This document shows, one piece after another, positions 51,837 to 59,150 of a DNA stretch of 64,000 nt (position 1 is the stretch's first letter; each line of letters starts with the position of its first letter). Where the stretch lies: positions 25,563 to 89,562 of the forward strand of contig NZ_FOXX01000003.1 in the NCBI RefSeq assembly GCF_900115845.1, read 5' to 3'. The notes beneath the pieces are model-generated. The model saw nothing but the letters and a program-made list of their open reading frames with translations. It was not told the DNA's origin and did no database searches. This stretch comes from Priestia endophytica DSM 13796. Lineage in GTDB: Bacteria; Bacillota; Bacilli; Bacillales; Bacillaceae_H. The translations under genes and the position numbers were made by a program.

Positions 51837-53024
51837 TTAATATCCCCTCTCCTGTTCGTGATTTCGCTCAATATCTCGTTGTAAACGTTCATAATGACGT
51901 TGGTTTTTCCAACTCTCATATTCTGTTTTAAAGGCTCTTTCCATCTTTCGAAAAGCATGTTGGATCGAACCTTGTTGGGTAAAGGTTTTTTGTTTGGGAT
52001 GAGAAAAGAGCTTCTTTTGAAGCTCCTTCTCCTTCCGATCATATTCCTTCATTTCTTTTAAAAAGGCGTTGCCTAATCGTTTGTATAAATCATCGATTTT
52101 TGTTTGCTTATAGTTCGCATAATGCTTTTGATCTTTTCCTCCTTCCCCATAGGCTTTCTTCATCACTTCCACTTCTCGGTCTAACTTTTGGGTGAACTTG
52201 GCATAATCTTTCGCATGGTATTTTTCAATATAGGTTCGACTTAATTCATCGATATACGGTTTCAACGGTTTTAAGGTATTGTAGCTGTATTGCCACTGTC
52301 TTTTATCTTGGGGAAGATGATTATAAATCTGTAAAAACAAAGGTTTGAACTCTCGATTACGCCAACTCATCAAAGAACGCTGTTTCTTTTGAGCCACAAC
52401 TTCTTGCCGGATAAAATGATTCAATTCTTTTTGTTTAACGTCACGATCTAAAAGATGATTCACCACTTTTGATTTCATCGCATCTAACGTTTTCGGTTTT
52501 CTCTTTCCTCGTTTTCTTGTCGGATACGGTTCAACCGTTGCAATATGAATATGAACGTTATCCGTATTATGGTGGATAGCTGCTGACCATACAGCCGTTT
52601 TTTTCAACCCTTCTTTTTTCAACATTTCTTGCATGGATTCTCGTGTGGCATCCATTAACTTTTGTTCATCAACGGTCTTTGTTTTTGCATCATATAAACC
52701 ATTTTCTTGAAGCCAGGGATTATGAAATGTGATGACATCCTGCCACATGATACTCTGATTTTTTTGCGCCGTTTGGAACTTTGTTTTTAATTCTTTTTTC
52801 TCTTCTTCATTTAAAACATTGAATTCTTCTGTAAATAGAGAAGAGGTCTTTTGAGGATTATGCATGTAATCTTGGTAGAGCGAAAAATCTTGTTCCCCTT
52901 TTCCTTTTTCCTTTTTGGCCTCTTCTCGATCAACATACTCTACATACTCTTGAAATGCTTTTTGATTAGCTGTGACAAATTTTGTTTTCAATACTACACC
53001 TGGTGTCAACGTGGATGTACTCAT
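51837..53024 (-). CDS. MobP-type (MobP2-like) relaxase
   Basis: 395 aa. Starts MSTSTLTPGVVLKTKFVTAN, includes the histidine triad-like motif NTDNVHIHIATVEPYPTRKR near residue 165 (HxH metal site with upstream AIHHNTD), and an alpha-helical, basic C-terminal part. ATG at 53024 has AAAGGG 7-8 nt upstream; an ATG at 53030 is too close to that site. It nicks the plasmid at oriT and pilots the strand through the type IV machinery; the presumed oriT is directly upstream. Confidence 0.85.
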   Translation of the reverse strand: MSTSTLTPGVVLKTKFVTANQKAFQEYVEYVDREEAKKEKGKGEQDFSLYQDYMHNPQKTSSLFTEEFNVLNEEEKKELKTKFQTAQKNQSIMWQDVITFHNPWLQENGLYDAKTKTVDEQKLMDATRESMQEMLKKEGLKKTAVWSAAIHHNTDNVHIHIATVEPYPTRKRGKRKPKTLDAMKSKVVNHLLDRDVKQKELNHFIRQEVVAQKKQRSLMSWRNREFKPLFLQIYNHLPQDKRQWQYSYNTLKPLKPYIDELSRTYIEKYHAKDYAKFTQKLDREVEVMKKAYGEGGKDQKHYANYKQTKIDDLYKRLGNAFLKEMKEYDRKEKELQKKLFSHPKQKTFTQQGSIQHAFRKMERAFKTEYESWKNQRHYERLQRDIERNHEQERGY

Positions 53025-53042
53025 GATCATTCCCTTTCTTCT

Positions 53043-53324
53043 TTACAACTCTTCGATTTCTCCTACCACAGTCTCAATACTATGATGTAACTTTTCTAAG
53101 GACTCGGCATTTCTCTCCATAAAATAAGAACACTTTTTTATCATCTCAATGTTTTTATCAATGAGGTTTTCTAGATGACGTTCTCGCGTCGTTTGTTCTC
53201 GAAAAAAGGCCAGCATTTCAAGCTGACCTTTCAAAAATTCTTGGCGTGAAATTCCTTTTTCTTTTGCCAATTCATCAATCTTTTTCACTGCAACTGGATC
53301 TACATTTCTCACTTTAATCTCCAT
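53043..53324 (-). CDS. Ribbon-helix-helix mobilisation accessory protein (MobC-like)
   Basis: 93 aa beginning MEIKVRNVDPVAVKKIDELA and KEKGISRQEFLKGQLEMLAF, the beta-strand plus two helices of a ribbon-helix-helix domain; the C-terminal half is a coiled coil. Start at 53324 gives AGAGAGG a 9-nt spacing, better than the ATG at 53333. It precedes the relaxase by 18 bp and is next to the oriT-like region, so it probably binds the repeats there and loads the relaxase. Confidence 0.7.
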   Translation of the reverse strand: MEIKVRNVDPVAVKKIDELAKEKGISRQEFLKGQLEMLAFFREQTTRERHLENLIDKNIEMIKKCSYFMERNAESLEKLHHSIETVVGEIEEL

Positions 53325-53369
53325 TTCATTCATCCTCTCTTAACATTCAGTGCTCTACATTTCAAAAGC

Positions 53370-53450
53370 TAGAAGAGCATAAGGGGTTTTTGCCCCCACT
53401 ATGGTGTGGGGTTAGGCAGAGCCTAACAAAACCGTGGGTACAAAGAAAAG
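53370..53450. other. oriT-like region: inverted repeats
   Basis: CCCCCACTATGGTGTGGGG has dyad symmetry and is followed by the perfect hairpin GTTAGGC-AGA-GCCTAAC (about 53410-53430) and AAAACCGTGGGTAC. Position just upstream of the relaxase operon, G+C-rich against its surroundings, suggests the nick region. No nick site is assigned. Confidence 0.55.
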
Positions 53451-53458
53451 CGCCAAAC

Positions 53459-53542
53459 GTCCCCTCAACGTCCCCTCAAATTAGGTCGTGGTCCCCTCAG
53501 CGTCCCCTCATTTTTTCGTGAAGTCCCCTCAACGTCCCCTCG
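53459..53542. repeat. Six phased GTCCCCTCA repeats in three pairs
   Basis: GTCCCCTCA starts at 53459, 53470, 53491, 53502, 53523 and 53534 (the last ends G). Units in a pair are 11 bp apart and pairs 32 bp apart, so all lie close to one helical face. Likely a protein-binding array for the accessory protein or relaxase. Confidence 0.85.
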
Positions 53543-53546
53543 GGTT

Positions 53547-54416
53547 TTAATGAGTAGGAGCTAAATCTTGCTCTTTTTCGTTTAACTTTTTGAGCTTTTC
53601 CTTTAACATTTTCTTCTCCTCTTTATAGAGATTAATGCTCTCTTCTTTCATTCGAATTTCATCTTCTTTGAGTGAAATTTGAGCTTCCGTTTCAGCTTTT
53701 TCTGTTTCAATTTGATACTCCATATCGGCTTTTAATTCGCCAATTTCTTTTCGTAAAGCTCTCTGATTTTTCATCTCAACCCCAATCGCTTTTTCATAGG
53801 ATTTCATTTTCTTTTTGACTTCTTTTTGCTGAATTTCGACCACTAATAACCCGTAAGCTTGCATATTCTTAGATGACTTTTCAGGACTCGTAGACGTTTT
53901 GGATTGGTCGGAAGAGATGGTCTGAACAAGCTCATCTTCGGGCTCTTCTTCCTCTGTTTTTTCTTCACTTCCCTCCACATCCACGCTTTCTTCTTGCACA
54001 GGTTTTTGGTATAAATCAAACGCTAAGGCTTCCCAATTAGAAGATAATTGTTTGACTCTTACGACGTAATATCCATCATCTTGGTACAAAACTTTAATCG
54101 GTAGGTCGACTCCCGAATTGGCTTTTTCCTGCGCCTTAAACTGAAAATCTTCTTCATCAATCTGATCCATTTTCAACACCATTTCGAGTTGATGTTGAGC
54201 CGGGTAATACGTACGTTTTTCTAACATAACCGTTCCACTCGAGCTCAAATCTAAGGTTTTTCCCATTTCGGTATGATACAGTTTTTCGTCCGAAGCGATA
54301 TAAACTTTTGAGGTCAAAAAGGTAAAAAAACCGACAAACATAAACGCCATGATAAGAGAAAACATCCAGGATCTTTTTCGACGCAAGTTATACTTATAAT
54401 CTTTTAATGCCTTCAT
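53547..54416 (-). CDS. Conjugation membrane protein with coiled coil
   Basis: 289 aa. N-terminal cytoplasmic arm and one transmembrane helix (MFSLIMAFMFVGFFTFLTSK, residues 18-37), an extracytoplasmic domain (about 40-150), a Glu/Ser-rich linker and a long C-terminal coiled coil (KADMEYQIETEKAETEAQIS). AGGGAGAGG ribosome site. Last gene of the transfer operon before oriT and 14 bp after the VirB8-like gene. Role in the secretion channel is inferred from position. Confidence 0.6.
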   Translation of the reverse strand: MKALKDYKYNLRRKRSWMFSLIMAFMFVGFFTFLTSKVYIASDEKLYHTEMGKTLDLSSSGTVMLEKRTYYPAQHQLEMVLKMDQIDEEDFQFKAQEKANSGVDLPIKVLYQDDGYYVVRVKQLSSNWEALAFDLYQKPVQEESVDVEGSEEKTEEEEPEDELVQTISSDQSKTSTSPEKSSKNMQAYGLLVVEIQQKEVKKKMKSYEKAIGVEMKNQRALRKEIGELKADMEYQIETEKAETEAQISLKEDEIRMKEESINLYKEEKKMLKEKLKKLNEKEQDLAPTH

Positions 54417-54430
54417 GTTTCCTCTCCCTT

Positions 54431-55015
54431 CTATTCCGATACAATTTCATTTTTTAATGGTTCTATACTTGTGACGATCCATCGATTTTCTTCTTTACGT
54501 AACGAAATCTTAGCAATGATATTCGTCGTTTCTTCCACTTTTTCTTCTGAGATTTGAAGATGATTTTGGAACTCAGTCACCACTTGAACCTCATCTAAAT
54601 CACTGTCATACTGTTGTAAGTAGAGTTGTATATCTTGAGGCTTTGAACGGTAGGTGTCGCCCAATTCAAATTGAGCAGAAGGATAAAACTGTTCATATAA
54701 TTCCAGGCTCATAATCCGTTTGGCTTTCTTTTTTCGTTCCGTAAAGCCTTCTTTTTCCTGATGATAGGAAACATCTAAAAAGGTGTTCACCGTCTCTAAG
54801 TAGTTCCGTCTTTGTTGCTCTTGAGCAGAAGGTAACACCACCTTTAATTGCTTTTTGAGTTCTTGATTTTCCTCTTGCAAGGCCTCTTTACTAATGGCTT
54901 CTTGCTTCGCTGAAGTCGTTTGAGAGATGTTTCGGTTTAGATAAATATTGAAAAACGTAACGCCTGCGACGAACACCGCAAGCGTGATAAATAGGACCCA
55001 TTTTTTCTTTTCCAT
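54431..55015 (-). CDS. VirB8/TcpC-like conjugation protein
   Basis: 194 aa. One transmembrane helix (VLFITLAVFVAGVTFFNIYL), a coiled coil, then a small alpha-beta domain (FLDVSYHQEKEGFTERKKKA to NIIAKISLRKEENRWIVTSI) resembling the NTF2-like domain of VirB8 homologues. It should nucleate the channel across the membrane. Good CAGGAGAG upstream. Between the VirB1-like hydrolase and the coiled-coil protein. Confidence 0.65.
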   Translation of the reverse strand: MEKKKWVLFITLAVFVAGVTFFNIYLNRNISQTTSAKQEAISKEALQEENQELKKQLKVVLPSAQEQQRRNYLETVNTFLDVSYHQEKEGFTERKKKAKRIMSLELYEQFYPSAQFELGDTYRSKPQDIQLYLQQYDSDLDEVQVVTEFQNHLQISEEKVEETTNIIAKISLRKEENRWIVTSIEPLKNEIVSE

Positions 55016-55030
55016 ACGTCACTCTCCTGT

Positions 55031-56137
55031 TTAAAAACGTTTGACTCTTCCATTAAATACTTTCGACCAATATGTTCCAGGAGCCATACTTGCAATGGCC
55101 ACTCCTGTACTGGATTGATCCCCTATAAATTGATTGTTTCCGAGATAGATTCCAACATGTCCGTCTATTTTATATGTGTCAAAGAAAATAACATCTCCTG
55201 GTTGCATATCCTTTGGATTAATCGCTTGCCCTTGTACTTTAATCGTATCCGTAGTGACGCTCGTCATCGGTCCGAGGTTCACCCCGACCTGTTCAAACGC
55301 CCATCGGACAAAGCTCGAACAATCAAATCGTCCGGCCGCAATGTCGGCCTGATTCCGCCCTCCTCCAAACACATATTTCGTTTTATTCACGAATTTCATT
55401 CCTTTTTGAGCAGCTGCCATTCCTTTGGACCCGTTGCCTCCACTAACAGGAGTAGTAGGTTTTCCATCGATTGAAATGGTGCCCGTATAGTACTTCAAAA
55501 CCGCATCAACATAGGCCGCATCCCCATAACAAGCTCCGTAAGGAACCATCTCTTGACGTACACAACGATAGATGCCCGTATGCTTTAACTTTTGATATTG
55601 TAGTTGGGAAAATTGAATGGCTAATTCTTTCGTATAGTGCCCCCCATTCTTCTGTGCAAAGTTAATAAAACCGCCGCCAAAGTTATACGATTGAAGACAA
55701 AGTTTCAAATCATAATTGGCTTTTTCAAGCACCTTTTTAAAGTGTAAAACTCCTTTATCAATCGAAAGCTCAGGACTCGATATACATCCAACTGACCCAC
55801 AAAAAGATTCACTACTTTGCATTGGATCGTTTCCTCGTCCTCCACTTTCTTGCATCATTAAAGCCATCATAATCGGCACATAAGAAGGATCTAATCCATG
55901 CTTACTCGCGTACTTTTCCAGTAGGGGTTGATACTGTTGAACTTGAGGAGAAACATTGGCCGTTCCTGCCCCAATGCCTCCCCCAACAATCGTCACATCT
56001 TCTTGACCCGAATCACTTTCTAACCCACCGACTAGAGTAATCACAGCCCCCATGAGAACCAAACCGATGACACCCACTAGAGCGAGAACGCCTCCGATTA
56101 AGTACTTCTTCGGAATGAGCTGTAAGACAATATGCAT
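55031..56137 (-). CDS. CwlT-like peptidoglycan hydrolase (SLT plus NlpC/P60)
   Basis: 368 aa, VirB1-like cell-wall opening enzyme. N-terminal transmembrane helix (about 11-35), lysozyme-like domain with catalytic glutamate in LMMQESGG (about residue 96), cysteines in FCGSVGCIS, then C-terminal NlpC/P60 with FDCSSFVRWAF (catalytic Cys) and DGHVGIYLG (catalytic His). It cuts both glycan and peptide, like CwlT of ICEBs1. The stop and start (ATG 56137) are 2 bp from the VirB4 gene, so coupled. Confidence 0.88.
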   Translation of the reverse strand: MHIVLQLIPKKYLIGGVLALVGVIGLVLMGAVITLVGGLESDSGQEDVTIVGGGIGAGTANVSPQVQQYQPLLEKYASKHGLDPSYVPIMMALMMQESGGRGNDPMQSSESFCGSVGCISSPELSIDKGVLHFKKVLEKANYDLKLCLQSYNFGGGFINFAQKNGGHYTKELAIQFSQLQYQKLKHTGIYRCVRQEMVPYGACYGDAAYVDAVLKYYTGTISIDGKPTTPVSGGNGSKGMAAAQKGMKFVNKTKYVFGGGRNQADIAAGRFDCSSFVRWAFEQVGVNLGPMTSVTTDTIKVQGQAINPKDMQPGDVIFFDTYKIDGHVGIYLGNNQFIGDQSSTGVAIASMAPGTYWSKVFNGRVKRF

Positions 56138-56139
56138 TC

Positions 56140-58068
56140 TTATGCGCCTCCTCCATATAAAGCAAGTTCCTCATCGGTCACTTCAATATGAAACTGTATG
56201 TTCTTCACAGCTTTAATCGATAAAATGACATCCCCCTGAGCTAAGTTCGGGATGACATCCAACTCACTCTCAGTGAGCTGTCCGGCAAAAATACGTCTCA
56301 ACATTTCCACGTTACTGTTATCCTGCTGCATGATGAATTTATATTGAGCGAGTTCAAATAGAATTTTAATTTCTTCTACAGCTGATAGATCCGATCCCTC
56401 TGGAACAAAGTCTCGAATAGAGTGACTCGCAAAGATCAACCCACCGAAATACTTACGAGCTTCTCGGCTAAATTTTGTTAAGAAGCGTAGCGCATGCTCA
56501 CTACCTTGCCGAGTGTTGACAATGTGATGCGCCTCGTCCATGACAATGAGATAACGCGTTGCATCTTCAAACGAAAGCTCTCCTCGGTTGTAGGCTTCAA
56601 ATTGAGGGGAGCCTTGCTGTAGCATATTATCCCAGAGAAGGTTCATTACATTGAACAATTGAGCTTGAAAGATTTCCGGTTTTAAACTTGATAGATGGCG
56701 TAAGGAAAAGAACACAATTTGTTCTTCATTAAAATCTTCAATAGTTGAGATTCCGTCAAAAAGATGGGCGTAGGTTTCCACCAAGTTCATCAAATTCAAC
56801 TCAATTAACTCCAAGCGATGAACACGACTGACGCCTAAATGAGCATGATGTTCTTTCTTATCAAAGTTGGCATACAATTCTTCTCTCACAAAGGAAAGGA
56901 AATCACTAAAGATCGGATACTTTTCTACAGGTTGACTCGTAATGGTGTTGTTTTCTCCCTTTTCGTCCTTCCATAAGCCTTTATGAATGTACAATTTACG
57001 CAAGAGATTCTCGTACTCTTTCAATTCCTCATCCTTAGCTTCTGGGGCAATAAAGCGATAAAAAATCGTCAACTTCGATAAATGTTGCGTAAAACAATTG
57101 AGTTCACTTTCAGAGGTTTTGAACACTTGAAGAGGATTAATTTTCCCTTCTGATCCATCTAATGCAATCTGTTTTCCTCCTAAATCACGAACTAACTCTC
57201 TAAATTCCCCTGTAATATCAAAGCCCCGAATCTTATAACCCTTAATCGCATTATCCATCGTAAGTTTCTTCAAAAATGTGGATTTACCGGCTCCCATCAA
57301 CCCCATGAGAACGGCATTATAGCTTTTACGATGTTCATCTTTATGGAAAAGATCGTAAATGACACTTCCCCCGGTTCGAGTCGTGCCGTAATACATCCCA
57401 TAGGGATCATCTAACTGGGTAAAATGAAAAGGAAACCCACCGGCTAGGGATAGCGCAGGGATTTCCTTTCCTTTTCTCTTATTTACATATTGTAATTGCG
57501 TATCGAAGTCAGTCACCATGGACTCCCATTCATACTCCTGTTCATTTAAAAAGATGGAGCCTCGAAAATTATACGATTCTAAATGCTCAACGACCCTCTT
57601 AAACTCTTTTTCTAGGTCTGGAATGGTTTTGGCTGCCAAGTAGATTCGTAAGTGAATCCGTTTCATAACTTCGCCATTCACGATTTGACGATATAACTCC
57701 CTCATCTCATGAAACAGGTTTTCGGCATCTAACCGATCAATGCTCTCCTTCGCATGAAGGTGACGGGCATTTTGTTCCGACATATTCTTATTAATGGAAT
57801 CAATCACTTGCTTGCGATCATCACTCACCACATCTAGGGTGGTAATCACGTTAGGCATGTTTAGGATCGGCTCTAACCAGAAGTCATTAACGTTGTTCGG
57901 ATAATCATAGACGTGTACGCATGTTGAATATCCATCCCCATTCCGAACACAATTTTCTTTAAAACTTACGCCACCTTGCGGTTGAATTTGACTTAATAAC
58001 GTAGGGTTATAGCCTTCTTTCTTTTTGACCTCTTCATTCGTTTTATATTTTAAAAAAGGAAATGCCAT
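56140..58068 (-). CDS. VirB4-like conjugation ATPase
   Basis: 642 aa, motor ATPase of the type IV secretion channel. Walker A GLMGAGKST (256-264), then FLKKLTMDN, DEAHH box YLIVMDEAHHIVN (about 510) and FSREARKYFGGLIFASHSIR, as in VirB4/TraE/TrsE-type proteins. The N-terminal 250 residues are the channel-contact domain. AAGGTGGGAG precedes the ATG. Adjacent genes suggest assembly with the VirB3-, VirB6- and VirB8-like subunits. Confidence 0.9.
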   Translation of the reverse strand: MAFPFLKYKTNEEVKKKEGYNPTLLSQIQPQGGVSFKENCVRNGDGYSTCVHVYDYPNNVNDFWLEPILNMPNVITTLDVVSDDRKQVIDSINKNMSEQNARHLHAKESIDRLDAENLFHEMRELYRQIVNGEVMKRIHLRIYLAAKTIPDLEKEFKRVVEHLESYNFRGSIFLNEQEYEWESMVTDFDTQLQYVNKRKGKEIPALSLAGGFPFHFTQLDDPYGMYYGTTRTGGSVIYDLFHKDEHRKSYNAVLMGLMGAGKSTFLKKLTMDNAIKGYKIRGFDITGEFRELVRDLGGKQIALDGSEGKINPLQVFKTSESELNCFTQHLSKLTIFYRFIAPEAKDEELKEYENLLRKLYIHKGLWKDEKGENNTITSQPVEKYPIFSDFLSFVREELYANFDKKEHHAHLGVSRVHRLELIELNLMNLVETYAHLFDGISTIEDFNEEQIVFFSLRHLSSLKPEIFQAQLFNVMNLLWDNMLQQGSPQFEAYNRGELSFEDATRYLIVMDEAHHIVNTRQGSEHALRFLTKFSREARKYFGGLIFASHSIRDFVPEGSDLSAVEEIKILFELAQYKFIMQQDNSNVEMLRRIFAGQLTESELDVIPNLAQGDVILSIKAVKNIQFHIEVTDEELALYGGGA

Positions 58069-58086
58069 GTTTCTCCCACCTTCCCC

Positions 58087-58794
58087 TTATTGTTTATTGC
58101 CAAGCTTGGCATTTTGATTATAAAATTTATAGATTAATTCGATTTTCTTCTTATCACTCACTTCAAAAAGAGGAGTCGTTCTCTGAAAGGAACGAATGAG
58201 GTTTTCTCTCCTTTCCTTCACCATCAACTCCGTATTTCCATAGATAAATACAAAGTACTCACGATTCGTTCGGCCCCACTCTAAAAATTGAAGCTCTTTT
58301 AATTTTTGTTGAAGAAAACGCTCAAATAAAGGATTTTGAGACCTTGCTAGTTTCTTTTCTAGATAACGCTGCTGTTGTTCGGTTGAAACTGGAAGATTTA
58401 AAGACACAATTTTAAAAGCTTCCGGATAACTTTGAAAGCTGCTTGCATGACTGTAAATATGAAAGGAGGTTTCTTCTCCATTCATGGCATAAATATCTTT
58501 ACTTTGAAATTGCCAAATGTCAAAGTAGCCTCCCCCTTTTAATTGAAATAAGCCACTTTCGGTATAGTCGGCAATCGGGATAATCTCCGTAATCAACTTC
58601 TTAATCCGAGGTGGCTTCTCTTTTTGTGCTTTAGCCCGTTTTTCCTTTAACGTGGCAAGAGGACGTAAGAAGGAGCGTTTCTGTGTCTCCACTTCCTTCT
58701 CATCCAAAAAGAATGGAGATTCTTGAGATAATTTCTTTTCCTCTTTCATGTGAGGTACGGGTTGTTGAATCGGTTGTTCTTCAAATAAAGCCAT
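58087..58794 (-). CDS. Conjugation protein paired with VirB4 (TrsD-like)
   Basis: 235 aa starting at 58794 (AAGGAGAG 8 nt upstream). Basic/proline N-terminus (QQPVPHMKEEKKLSQESPFF), then an alpha-beta domain with IKKLITEIIPIADYTESGLF, QLKGGGYFDIWQFQSKDIYA, and WGRTNREYFVFIYGNTELMV. Such proteins look like the N-terminal part of VirB4 made as a separate chain. Between VirB3- and VirB4-like genes. Similarity to TrsD is by arrangement and general pattern only. Confidence 0.6.
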   Translation of the reverse strand: MALFEEQPIQQPVPHMKEEKKLSQESPFFLDEKEVETQKRSFLRPLATLKEKRAKAQKEKPPRIKKLITEIIPIADYTESGLFQLKGGGYFDIWQFQSKDIYAMNGEETSFHIYSHASSFQSYPEAFKIVSLNLPVSTEQQQRYLEKKLARSQNPLFERFLQQKLKELQFLEWGRTNREYFVFIYGNTELMVKERRENLIRSFQRTTPLFEVSDKKKIELIYKFYNQNAKLGNKQ

Positions 58795-58811
58795 ACGTCT
58801 TCTCTCCTTTA

Positions 58812-59102
58812 TCATTCCTCTTCTCGATCAATGGCACAGTACGTACTTTTCTTTCGCATCATCGTAATCAACAACACTTGATACATCCTCTTTTTTGGAT
58901 TGGTATGCGGTCTCCAAATCATCACAAGCCCCACCATTCCCATAAAGATGTAATACGGAATTTGTAAAACCGGATGAATAAAGATATTTAAGATCATCGT
59001 GAAGATTAATAAACTAATAATGAACAGTAAATCAAAGAGAAATAGAGATTTATTGATTTTAAGCTCCGTGGTCACTTCTTTGGGAATGTTGTAATTCGCC
59101 AT
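58812..59102 (-). CDS. VirB3/TcpE-like membrane protein
   Basis: 96 aa, two hydrophobic helices (SLFLFDLLFIISLLIFTMIL and IPYYIFMGMVGLVMIW) with short polar ends; PKEVTTELKINKSLFLFDLL resembles PrgI/TcpE/DUF5592-type proteins. It overlaps the next gene region by a few bases and follows the VirB6-like gene by 48 bp. It should anchor VirB4 to the membrane. AAGGAG upstream of the ATG. Confidence 0.65.
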   Translation of the reverse strand: MANYNIPKEVTTELKINKSLFLFDLLFIISLLIFTMILNIFIHPVLQIPYYIFMGMVGLVMIWRPHTNPKKRMYQVLLITMMRKKSTYCAIDREEE

Positions 59103-59150
59103 GTTTTCACTCCTTCATATGAAAAAGGAAGTAGAGGATCCCTACTTCCC

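Noticed and set aside
53459..53542. CRISPR-like array of short repeats
   Set aside because: The unit is only 9 bp with 2- and 12-bp gaps, no cas gene is near, and the regular phasing fits protein-binding repeats near oriT better.
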